DNA from: Crocinitomicaceae bacterium
GTDB taxonomy: Bacteria; Bacteroidota; Bacteroidia; Flavobacteriales_D; Crocinitomicaceae
DNA length: 60,293 nucleotides
Assembly (NCBI GenBank): GCA_024639405.1
Contig: JAHEIL010000007.1
Span: forward strand, 3,814-64,106
Reading direction: 5' to 3'
Shown: positions 34,020 through 42,173 of the stretch, in pieces
Position numbering within the stretch: the first letter of the stretch is position 1
How the letters are laid out: every line of letters starts with the position of its first letter
Notes under the pieces: generated by a model
The model's input: the letters and a program-made list of their open reading frames with translations, nothing else
What the model was told of the DNA's origin: nothing
Database searches by the model: none
Translations under genes and position numbers: made by a program

Positions 34020-36605
34020 TTATAATTTACCCGCTACTATTACCACTTTTGTTTTTGTAAAGTTTTCACCACTTGAAAGTGAAAATGCTTCAAAAAGAAC
34101 GATGTAATTTCCTATGGTAGCTTTCACGCCACTATCGCGGGTGCCATCCCATTTAAATTCCCCACTTGTACCTAATAATTCATTGGAAATTAATTGTTTA
34201 ATTAACCTGCCAGCCGCGTCAAAAATTTTGATGCTGCCCACCATTTCGCTTTTTAGAAGTTGGTAATGAATGAGTAAAAAATCTTCGTATCCATCGTTGT
34301 CTGGTGAGATTGTCTTGGAGGATAACTGAAAATCTCCTTGTTGTTGTTGGTTCAAGGTTTGTGAGTTAATTTTTCCTGGGGTTCCAAATCCTATGGCTTC
34401 TGCTGCCGAATGCCAATTGTTTTCGTCATTGTGGGAGTTGTTTGGGTTGATCCGTTCGAGTGCAACTCCATCTGTGTTTTCAAGTAATGGAAAATGCCAT
34501 TTCGAAGAATAGGCTACTTTTTCCAACAATAAACTATCGTAAAATAAGTAAACAGTTCCAGAATCATTGTTGTAACTTGGTGTTTCACATTGTATGAATG
34601 TGCCTGTCACTGCTGCTGGATAAGTTGTTTTAACAAAGGCAGAATCGTTCCCAATTACAGCATATTGGGCAGGTTTTAAATAATAATGAATCGGTACTTT
34701 TTTGTAGTTTGCAATGGAATCGTCATAATTTGCGAATTGTACTTTGAATAAATCAATTACTTTATTAGAGTTATTGTACAATTCAATCCAATCACTGCCA
34801 CCAGTTTTGGGATCTACTAACAATTCATTTACGATTAATTCCCCTTGAATTGGTGATTCAGGTCGCACAAAAGTTTGAGTTAAAAGTTGCGAATTCCCCC
34901 AACAATCTTGCGCATTTTCAAGGGTAAATGTATAGTTTTGACTTCCCAACAATTGCTCATTAAATGTTAAAATTAGTTGTTTATTGCTTGGGTTGATTTG
35001 TTGCGCAATCGTGAGTGGAGGATTACTGTTGAAGACAACATTCTGCAAAGAAAATGTATCCATTCCCTCTGAAAAATTGATGGTTAGTTGGTTTGAATCG
35101 CTCACAAAAACAGATTGAATGTTCGGAGCAATTTGATCTATTGTCGTATCATAAATCGCATTCATTGCTCCAGGTGTTCCTCCATTATTGGCTGTGCTTG
35201 CTTTCCAATTATCGCCATCAGAACAAGGATCGTTGGGATTGATTAATTCAAGTGAATACCCGCCTTCTTTTTTCGTGTCATCTTTATACCAATCACTTGT
35301 ATAGGTTAATTGATCAATAATTATATTCCCTGAATCTTTTAAAATTATAGAATCACCAGAATTGTTTAAACTTGGGAAACTGCTCACGCCAACAACCTGA
35401 TTGAAACTAAATGAATCGACAGAACTATTCGCACATAAAATAACATATTCTCCTGGGAAAATCCATTTATTACCTATTGTTCCTTCTGAACTTCCATCGC
35501 TGATTTTCAGTCCATTTAAATTGAAATACTTAGTAGATTTATTGTAAAGCTCGATGTATTCCACTTTTGGCAACCCAACAGAAGGACTTTCATCGCACAA
35601 AAATTCATTAATGATAAGATCGCCTTTTATTACAGTATCATTTACCAAATATTGAAAAGTAGTTTGTTGCGTACCTGCAATATTTAGTGCTAAATCTTTG
35701 ATTCCATTGGCGGTTAACGTATACATACTACCATTTGCTAATTGACTGGTGGTCAAATGAACGATTTTTTTTTCAATGGGATCTAAAGTTACAGCATTGA
35801 TACTGATTGTACTGGTGGCGTTTTGAATGGAATAATTCCCTGTATTTTCAGCTGAGTTTTGATCGAGTTTTTCATTAAAAAGAAGTGTAATAGTTTGGTT
35901 GGAAACAGCAGTAGCAGTTAGAAGTTCTGGAGGTGTTAGGTCGTAAATAATTGGACCAACATAAAAATCATCAAAATAATGCTTTTGAAAAAAAGAAGCA
36001 GTTGATTGTGTGACGACAATTCCAAAAAAATTACTGTTCGTTAAGCTGTTGTCTGTAATCGTTCCAAGCGACTGATAGTCGTTACCAATACCTGAAGGAT
36101 CGTAGAATAATTCCCAATCATTGGTACTTGAACACGTTATTTTTATTTTCAAATTCGATGACGAAGCATTGAGTATTCCATCTGTTCCATCAATGATTTT
36201 TGTCGCAATACCATTGATTTTTTTATACAAACAAATTTCATCCAATGTTCCACCTAATCGAACAAAATAGCCATTTAACGAAGCACTTTTCAAGTTTGCT
36301 TGGTCGGCGGTTAAATAGCAATCCACGAAATTCGTACTAGTTGTATTAAATGCCAACTTCGTGAAAAATTCCCATTGTGAATTGGTCAAGCTTGTACTTG
36401 GTGTTGACAAATAAAAACTCGAACTAGGAATCGTTTTATTGGACCTTAATTGGTTGTTTCCAGCTGAGGAAAAAACGGTAAAAACAGAATCATCGCCTGC
36501 CCAAGTTGGGTTGGATGAAAAATCACCATCAGTGAATGAATCATTGAATTGCGCAATAGCGCCGTTAATAATAATTAACGATAGAATGGTTATAAAGTAT
36601 TGCAT
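34020..36605 (-). CDS. secreted protein with Ig-like and two lamin-tail domains
   Basis: An 861-aa exported protein (FITILSLIIINGAIAQ). Residues 20-220 form a lectin-like beta domain. About 225-320 is an SbsA-like Ig domain (PPELLTATAVSNQTITLLFN). Two lamin-tail domains follow (LIINEFLCDESPSVGLPKVE at about 327; ELIVNELLVDPKTGGSDWIE at about 587), with a second SbsA-type Ig segment between them. The C terminus has SKTISPDNDGYEDFLLIHYQ, IKIFDAAGRLIKQL and FKWDGTRDSG, a FlgD/CHU_C-like domain that probably acts as its T9SS sorting signal. It is probably on the cell surface or released. Function is unknown; lamin-tail domains often accompany nucleases or CotH kinases, but neither is fused here. 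Confidence 0.82.
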   Translation of the reverse strand: MQYFITILSLIIINGAIAQFNDSFTDGDFSSNPTWAGDDSVFTVFSSAGNNQLRSNKTIPSSSFYLSTPSTSLTNSQWEFFTKLAFNTTSTNFVDCYLTADQANLKSASLNGYFVRLGGTLDEICLYKKINGIATKIIDGTDGILNASSSNLKIKITCSSTNDWELFYDPSGIGNDYQSLGTITDNSLTNSNFFGIVVTQSTASFFQKHYFDDFYVGPIIYDLTPPELLTATAVSNQTITLLFNEKLDQNSAENTGNYSIQNATSTISINAVTLDPIEKKIVHLTTSQLANGSMYTLTANGIKDLALNIAGTQQTTFQYLVNDTVIKGDLIINEFLCDESPSVGLPKVEYIELYNKSTKYFNLNGLKISDGSSEGTIGNKWIFPGEYVILCANSSVDSFSFNQVVGVSSFPSLNNSGDSIILKDSGNIIIDQLTYTSDWYKDDTKKEGGYSLELINPNDPCSDGDNWKASTANNGGTPGAMNAIYDTTIDQIAPNIQSVFVSDSNQLTINFSEGMDTFSLQNVVFNSNPPLTIAQQINPSNKQLILTFNEQLLGSQNYTFTLENAQDCWGNSQLLTQTFVRPESPIQGELIVNELLVDPKTGGSDWIELYNNSNKVIDLFKVQFANYDDSIANYKKVPIHYYLKPAQYAVIGNDSAFVKTTYPAAVTGTFIQCETPSYNNDSGTVYLFYDSLLLEKVAYSSKWHFPLLENTDGVALERINPNNSHNDENNWHSAAEAIGFGTPGKINSQTLNQQQQGDFQLSSKTISPDNDGYEDFLLIHYQLLKSEMVGSIKIFDAAGRLIKQLISNELLGTSGEFKWDGTRDSGVKATIGNYIVLFEAFSLSSGENFTKTKVVIVAGKL

Positions 36606-36633
36606 GATATTCGTGCTTTGATGTTAAATATAC

Positions 36634-36641
36634 TAATTTTG
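36634..36641 (+). promoter_or_regulatory. putative -7 element of asd promoter
   Basis: TAATTTTG matches TAnnTTTG exactly, 24 bp before the asd ATG. The nearest upstream TTG leaves only 13 bp. Confidence 0.35.
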
Positions 36642-36665
36642 TTCTTGTATTCAAAAAAATAGAAA

Positions 36666-37652
36666 ATGAGAGTTGCAGTTGTTGGTGCTACAGGTATGGT
36701 AGGTAACATTATGTTGAAAGTATTGCGTGAACAAAATTTTCCAATTACAGAATTGATACCTGTTGCTTCGGAGAAATCTGTTGGAACAACCATTGATTTT
36801 GGTGGATTAAACTATCAAGTCGTTGGCTTAGCAACAGCAGTTTCCATGCAACCAGACATTGCAATTTTTTCAGCTGGAGGAGAAACTTCTATGGAATGGG
36901 CACCTAAATTTGCAGCTGTAGGAACAACTGTTATTGACAATTCTTCGGCATGGAGAATGGACCCAACTAAAAAGTTGATTGTTCCTGAAATAAATGGACA
37001 TTTATTAACGAAAGAAGATAAGATCATTGCGAATCCAAATTGCAGCACCATTCAATTGGTATTGACATTATTTCCGTTGCATACTAAATATAAGGTAAAG
37101 CGAGTGGTTGTGTCAACGTATCAATCGATTACTGGAACAGGAGTAAAAGCCGTTCAACAACTAGAAAACGAGCGCAATGGGATTGAAGCAGAAATGGCGT
37201 ACAATTATCCAATTGATAAAAATTGTATTCCTCAATGCGATTCGTTTTTAGACAATGGGTACACCAAAGAAGAAATGAAGTTGACCCAAGAAACGAAAAA
37301 AATCTTAGATCCAGCGATTAATGTAACAGCAACAGCAGTTAGAGTTCCAGTTGTTGGAGGACATTCAGAAGCGGTGAATATTGAGTTTGAAAACGACTTT
37401 GATTTATCTGAAATTCGTCAATTATTGCACCAACAAGCGGGCATTGAATTGAAAGACGATCCAACAACTTACACGTATCCAATGCCAAGATTTGCGGAAG
37501 GAAAAGACGCTGTTTTTGTGGGTCGCATTCGAAGAGATGAGTCGCAAGCAAACACCTTGAATTTATGGATTGTTGCAGATAACTTACGCAAAGGAGCAGC
37601 AACAAATGCCGTACAAATCGCTCATTTATTGTTGAAAAACGGGTTGGTTTAA
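36666..37652 (+). CDS. asd: aspartate-semialdehyde dehydrogenase
   Basis: Asd reduces aspartyl phosphate to aspartate semialdehyde, the branch point to lysine/diaminopimelate, threonine and methionine. At 328 aa it is full length. The NADP-binding start is VAVVGATGMVGNIMLKVL, SAGGETSMEWAPKFA follows, and the catalytic Cys C126 sits in NPNCSTIQL. The later motifs STYQSITGTGVKAVQQLENE and RVPVVGGHSEAVNIEFEND carry substrate-binding residues. Its stop codon shares the palindromic TTAA with the convergent radA stop codon. Confidence 0.97.
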   Translation: MRVAVVGATGMVGNIMLKVLREQNFPITELIPVASEKSVGTTIDFGGLNYQVVGLATAVSMQPDIAIFSAGGETSMEWAPKFAAVGTTVIDNSSAWRMDPTKKLIVPEINGHLLTKEDKIIANPNCSTIQLVLTLFPLHTKYKVKRVVVSTYQSITGTGVKAVQQLENERNGIEAEMAYNYPIDKNCIPQCDSFLDNGYTKEEMKLTQETKKILDPAINVTATAVRVPVVGGHSEAVNIEFENDFDLSEIRQLLHQQAGIELKDDPTTYTYPMPRFAEGKDAVFVGRIRRDESQANTLNLWIVADNLRKGAATNAVQIAHLLLKNGLV

Positions 37653-39010
37653 GCAAATAAAGCTCTTACCACTTCATCAATTTTACCGCAAAGAACCAAT
37701 TCGATTTTAAAGTTTTGTTGGTCAATTCCTTTGTTGTATTTAGAGACAATGATTTTGTCGAAGCCTAATTTCTCTGCTTCATAAATACGTTGATCGATTC
37801 GGTTGACTGGTCGTACTTCACCAGAAAGTCCAATTTCACCAGAAAGCGCAATGTTTTTACTTATCGGTAAATCAGCATTGGAAGATAAAACAGCTGCAAC
37901 AACCGCTAAATCGATGGCTGGATCGTCTACTTTTATGCCACCAGCGATGTTTAAAAAGACATCTTTTGCACCCAATTTAAATCCACAGCGTTTTTCCATT
38001 ACAGCGAGTAGCATGTTTAGGCGTTTACTGTCATAGCCTGTTGAGGAGCGCTGTGGTGTTCCGTAAGCCGCCGTACTTACTAATGCTTGAACTTCGATCA
38101 ACATCGGGCGCATTCCTTCCAAGGTGGCAGCGATAGATATTCCGCTTAAGGTATTATCAGTATTGGTAATCAATATTTCTGAAGGATTAGCCACTTGACG
38201 CAAACCCGTTCCTAACATTTCATATATTCCCAATTCATTCGTACTTCCAAATCTGTTTTTAATCGAACGCAACAAACGATAAACATGGTTGCGATCGCCT
38301 TCAAATTGCAATACAGTATCTACCATGTGCTCCAAGACTTTCGGCCCTGCTAAAGATCCTTCTTTGGTAATATGACCAATTAAGAAAACTGGTGTACCTG
38401 TTTGCTTTGCATAGCGCAGTAATTGAGCAGTACATTCGCGCACTTGTGAAATACTACCAGCGGCACTTTCGATGTGTGAAGAATATAAGGTTTGAATGGA
38501 GTCAATGATTAATAATTTTGGTTGTGTTTCTTCCGCTTGTTGAAAGATGTTTTGAAGGTTCGTTTCCGTTAAAATATAACAGTGTAAATTTGACAAACCG
38601 ATGCGTTCAGCGCGCATTTTTATTTGCAATTCACTTTCTTCTCCGGAAACGTATAAGACAGATAAGTCCGTTTCTTCAATTGCCATTTGCAACAACAAAG
38701 TAGATTTTCCAATGCCAGGTTCACCCCCAAATAAAATCAACGATCCAGGAACTAAACCACCACCCAAAACACGATTTAATTCATCATCTTTCAACGATAT
38801 TCTAACGTGTTCTTGATTTTCGATGGTATGAATCGCTTGAGGCTTGGCATTTCTTGAATTTTTAGAAAATGCAACTACCGTTGAACTTGTTTTTTCAACG
38901 ACTTCTTCTACAAAGGTATTCCATTCGCTACAAGAAGGACATTTACCTAGCCATTTCGGGGCTTCATAGCCACAATTTTGACAAAAATATGCTGATTTTA
39001 ACTTCGCCAT
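37649..39010 (-). CDS. radA: DNA repair protein RadA (Sms)
   Basis: RadA is a DnaB-like ATPase that drives branch migration in recombination intermediates. The 453-aa product has the N-terminal zinc finger FCQNCGYEAPKWLGKCPSC, the RecA-like core with Walker A GGEPGIGKSTLL and the RadA-specific KNRFGSTNELGIYEM, and a C-terminal Lon-like domain (LAVVAAVLSSNADLPI, LSGEIGLSGEVRPV). I start at ATG 39010 (MAKLKSAYFCQNCG), the family norm; the open frame to 39079 adds a non-conserved stretch. Together with recA at the left edge, this is a second recombination gene in the window. Confidence 0.96.
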   Translation of the reverse strand: MAKLKSAYFCQNCGYEAPKWLGKCPSCSEWNTFVEEVVEKTSSTVVAFSKNSRNAKPQAIHTIENQEHVRISLKDDELNRVLGGGLVPGSLILFGGEPGIGKSTLLLQMAIEETDLSVLYVSGEESELQIKMRAERIGLSNLHCYILTETNLQNIFQQAEETQPKLLIIDSIQTLYSSHIESAAGSISQVRECTAQLLRYAKQTGTPVFLIGHITKEGSLAGPKVLEHMVDTVLQFEGDRNHVYRLLRSIKNRFGSTNELGIYEMLGTGLRQVANPSEILITNTDNTLSGISIAATLEGMRPMLIEVQALVSTAAYGTPQRSSTGYDSKRLNMLLAVMEKRCGFKLGAKDVFLNIAGGIKVDDPAIDLAVVAAVLSSNADLPISKNIALSGEIGLSGEVRPVNRIDQRIYEAEKLGFDKIIVSKYNKGIDQQNFKIELVLCGKIDEVVRALFA

Positions 39011-39101
39011 TCGTTGTTGATTTGAGCATAAAGATACATTAGAAAATTGTTTTGTATTTCGTTGTGTTGAAATTGTCAATAAATAATTTTTAAGTGACTT
39101 A

Positions 39102-39131
39102 TTGTAAAAATTACTATATTTAGTATCTTTC
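39102..39131 (+). promoter_or_regulatory. promoter of the GH3-regulator operon (TTG-N19-TATCTTTC)
   Basis: TTG at 39102-39104 and TATCTTTC at 39124-39131 are spaced by 19 bp, with seven of eight -7 positions matching. The -7 element ends 44 bp before the ATG at 39176. Confidence 0.55.
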
Positions 39132-39175
39132 CGTTTTAATTAATTGATTTTAATTAAATAGAGATTCTTAAAACT

Positions 39176-41470
39176 ATGAAAATGAATAAATTAAAATATT
39201 TTTCCGGCTTAATTCTATTGCAATTTGTTGTGATTCCATCGTTATTTTCTCAGGTAGATGCACAATTAGAAGCGCGCATTCAACAAGAAATAAGTCAAAT
39301 GAGTTTGAAGGAAAAAGTGGGTCAAACGTGCCAAATTACCTTAGATGCACTATTGAAAACTGATGCTTCAGGAAAAGTTTTAGAACCCGCTCAATTAGAT
39401 GAGGTGAAATTGAAAGAAGCCTTGGTAGATTTTCAAATAGGATCGATTTTAAATGTTAGTTCACATACGTTACAACTAAAAGAATGGCAAACAATTTTAG
39501 GTCAAATTCATCAATTTTATAAAACTAAAAAAGTAAAAACACCGATTTTATATGGTGCAGATGCGATACACGGCATGAATTATACGGTTGGAGCAACCTT
39601 ATTTCCGCAAGAAATTGGTTTAGCAGCAACATGGAATCCAGCATTAGCAGAACAATTTGGTAAAATTACAGCCTATGAATTAAGAGCATCAGGTATTCCT
39701 TGGAATTTTTCACCAGTGATGGATTTGGGTCGTCAGCCTTTATGGTCGCGGTTTTTCGAAACAATGGGTGAAGATCCTTACCTTTCCTCATCTTTAGGCA
39801 AGCGAATCATTGCTGGATACCAAGGGACGAATTTAAACAGTCCTTACAGTACCGTTTCTTGTTTAAAGCATTATGTTGGTTATAGTTTTCCATTAACTGG
39901 TCGCGATAGAACTCCTGCTTGGATTCCAGAAAAATACATGCAAGAATTGTTTTTACCACCTTTTGAAGCAACTGTAAAAGCAGGAGCACTTTCAGTGATG
40001 GTGAACAGTGGTGAAGTAAATGGTATTCCTGGTCACATCAATTATCATTTATTAACGGAAGTGTTAAAAGGAGAATGGAATTTCCAAGGCTTTGCTGTTT
40101 CAGACTGGGAAGATATTTTGATGTTGGAATCTGTTCATCGAACTGCAATTAATCACAAAGAAGCCATCATACAAGCGTTGAACGCAGGTTTAGACATGAG
40201 TATGGTTCCTTTGTCGCCTCAATATAAAGAATATTGTCGTTTGTTGCTAGATGCAATGAATGAAAAACGCATTTCTGAAAGTCGTTTGAACGATGCTGTT
40301 GCTCGAATTTTACGAGTAAAAATGAAATTGGGCTTGTATGAAAAACAAGTGTACGACTCAAAAAACTATCCACTTTTTGGGAGTATACAACATAAAAACG
40401 CTGCAAAAGAAGCCGCTTTAGAATCGATTACCTTGTTAAAAAACAATTCAATTTTACCGTTAAAGAAAGGATCGTCTGTTTTAGTTGCTGGTCCAACATC
40501 GGATAATTTAATATACTTAAATGGCGCGTGGACTCACACATGGCAAGGAATGGATAGTTCATATAATACAAAAGGTTGTAAAACGATTGCACAAGCAATC
40601 CAAGCATTTAATGGTCCTGCTACGAAATTCGCTAAAGGCGCACAATTATCTTTGAAAGAAGGGTGGGAGCACTGCGAACAAGTTGAATCGGCAGATTACA
40701 AAAATAAATTAGCACAATGCGATGTTGTTGTATTGTGTTTGGGTGAATTACCTGCAACAGAAAAACCTGGTGATATTCGCAGTTTAGATTTACCAGCGGC
40801 ACAACTAGCATTGGCTGAAGCCGCATTTGCAGCAAAAAAACCTGTCGTTTTAGTATTATTAGAAGGTCGTCCCAGAATAATTCGTTCGATTGTAGATCAA
40901 TCTGCTGCGATTCTACAAGCTTATTTACCTGGTGATTACGGTGCAGAAGCCATTGCAGACATTCTTTTTGGAAACTACAATCCTTCTGGGAAATTACCGT
41001 ATTCGTATCCAAAGTATTCAGGGGTTATCGAACATTATGATTTGAAACGAAGCGAAGCTCGTTCTGGCAAAACCAATCAATTTGATGCGTATGATCCAGA
41101 ATGGGACTTTGGTTTTGGTCTAAGTTATACTTCGTTTGCGTATTCCAATTTAAAAATCTCTAAAAATGAATTGAAGCAAAACGATAGCATTCAAGTATCT
41201 GTTACTGTTACAAATACTGGAAAAATAGATGGTAAAGAAGTAGTTCAACTTTATTTAACGGATGACATTGCAAGCAGCACAACATTTGGAAAACGATTGA
41301 AAGGTTTTGAAAAGATAGCCTTGAAAGCAGGGGAGGCAAAAACTATAAATTTTGTCATTTCTGAAAAAGACCTTATGTTTGCAAACTTTATGAATAAAAT
41401 GGTTACGGAAAGTGGTTCTTTCACTATCAAAATCAATGAATTAACCACCAATTTTAACTATTCAAAATAA
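39176..41470 (+). CDS. bglX: GH3 beta-glucosidase (BglX-like)
   Basis: A 764-aa exported glycoside hydrolase family 3 enzyme (signal peptide LLQFVVIPSLFSQ). It removes terminal beta-D-glucose (or xylose) units from oligosaccharides. The N-terminal barrel (about 40-360) has PILYGADAIHGMNYTVGATL, VSCLKHYVGY, and the nucleophile D310 in GFAVSDWEDI. The second domain contains ITLLKNNSILPLKKGSSVLV, and the fibronectin-III-like cap ends with VTVTNTGKIDGKEVVQLYL. Length and order match BglX. The Nudix-fold regulator gene begins one base after its stop codon, so the two form an operon. Confidence 0.94.
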   Translation: MKMNKLKYFSGLILLQFVVIPSLFSQVDAQLEARIQQEISQMSLKEKVGQTCQITLDALLKTDASGKVLEPAQLDEVKLKEALVDFQIGSILNVSSHTLQLKEWQTILGQIHQFYKTKKVKTPILYGADAIHGMNYTVGATLFPQEIGLAATWNPALAEQFGKITAYELRASGIPWNFSPVMDLGRQPLWSRFFETMGEDPYLSSSLGKRIIAGYQGTNLNSPYSTVSCLKHYVGYSFPLTGRDRTPAWIPEKYMQELFLPPFEATVKAGALSVMVNSGEVNGIPGHINYHLLTEVLKGEWNFQGFAVSDWEDILMLESVHRTAINHKEAIIQALNAGLDMSMVPLSPQYKEYCRLLLDAMNEKRISESRLNDAVARILRVKMKLGLYEKQVYDSKNYPLFGSIQHKNAAKEAALESITLLKNNSILPLKKGSSVLVAGPTSDNLIYLNGAWTHTWQGMDSSYNTKGCKTIAQAIQAFNGPATKFAKGAQLSLKEGWEHCEQVESADYKNKLAQCDVVVLCLGELPATEKPGDIRSLDLPAAQLALAEAAFAAKKPVVLVLLEGRPRIIRSIVDQSAAILQAYLPGDYGAEAIADILFGNYNPSGKLPYSYPKYSGVIEHYDLKRSEARSGKTNQFDAYDPEWDFGFGLSYTSFAYSNLKISKNELKQNDSIQVSVTVTNTGKIDGKEVVQLYLTDDIASSTTFGKRLKGFEKIALKAGEAKTINFVISEKDLMFANFMNKMVTESGSFTIKINELTTNFNYSK

Positions 41471-41471
41471 C

Positions 41472-42173
41472 ATGTCTTTGTATAAAATTGAAATAAACGA
41501 TTTCTTTACTTCTGCTTTTTCTGTAGATTGTGTGATTTTTGGATACGAAGATGGAGAAATCAAAGCATTATTGATTCAACGTGGGATGGAACCATTTAAG
41601 CATTTTTGGGCTATTCCAGGAGATTTGGTCTATCCAAACGAAGATTTACCAGATGCAGCAAGTCGAATCTTACATGAATTAACAGGTTTGTCAGATGTTG
41701 AAATGCACCAATCACATACGTTTGGAAGTCCTGAGCGACATCCTCAAGGGCGTGTTATTACCATTGCTTATTTTGCATTGATTCGTATTACTGATTTTGA
41801 AATCAAAGCTTCTTCTTGGGCAGAGAAGGCTCAGTGGGTTTCGTTGAATGAAATTCCGGCATTGGCATTTGACCATTCAACTATTTTAAGTTCAACGTAT
41901 GAGTTATTGAAGCAAAAATTAACGTATGAGCCAATCTGTTTTGAATTGTTACCTGAACGATTTACATTGAATGAGTTACAGCAGTTGTACGAATATGCGT
42001 TCAATACAATTATGGATAAAGCAAATTTTAGAAAAAAAATAAAACCCTTGCATTTAACGCCATTGAATGAGCGTCAAAAAAATGTGAAACATCGTCCTGC
42101 AAAATTATTCAAGTTTGACCAATCAGAATACTTAAAATCGGTACAAGACGATAACTACCAGTTTAAAATGTAG
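41472..42173 (+). CDS. Nudix-fold sugar-responsive transcriptional regulator (NrtR/AraR-like)
   Basis: A 233-aa protein with an N-terminal Nudix fold (about 14-140) and a C-terminal winged-helix part (about 155-220, FTLNELQQLYEYAFNTIMDK, FRKKIKPLHLTP). The Nudix box region, GDLVYPNEDLPDAASRILHE, lacks two of the conserved catalytic glutamates (Ile66 where the first E of REUxEE should be, Leu70 for the last). It therefore probably binds a sugar derivative without hydrolysing it, as in the regulatory Nudix proteins of Bacteroidota (NrtR and AraR types). It sits one base after the GH3 gene, so it may control that gene. The effector is unknown. Confidence 0.85.
   Translation: MSLYKIEINDFFTSAFSVDCVIFGYEDGEIKALLIQRGMEPFKHFWAIPGDLVYPNEDLPDAASRILHELTGLSDVEMHQSHTFGSPERHPQGRVITIAYFALIRITDFEIKASSWAEKAQWVSLNEIPALAFDHSTILSSTYELLKQKLTYEPICFELLPERFTLNELQQLYEYAFNTIMDKANFRKKIKPLHLTPLNERQKNVKHRPAKLFKFDQSEYLKSVQDDNYQFKM

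Noticed and set aside
37339-37656. 105-aa minus-strand frame inside asd
   Set aside because: Shadow of asd; no start signal and no recognisable motif.
40632-41012. 126-aa open frame on the minus strand inside the GH3 gene
   Set aside because: Antisense shadow of the catalytic gene; composition (Gln/Leu-rich) is typical of reversed AT-rich coding DNA.
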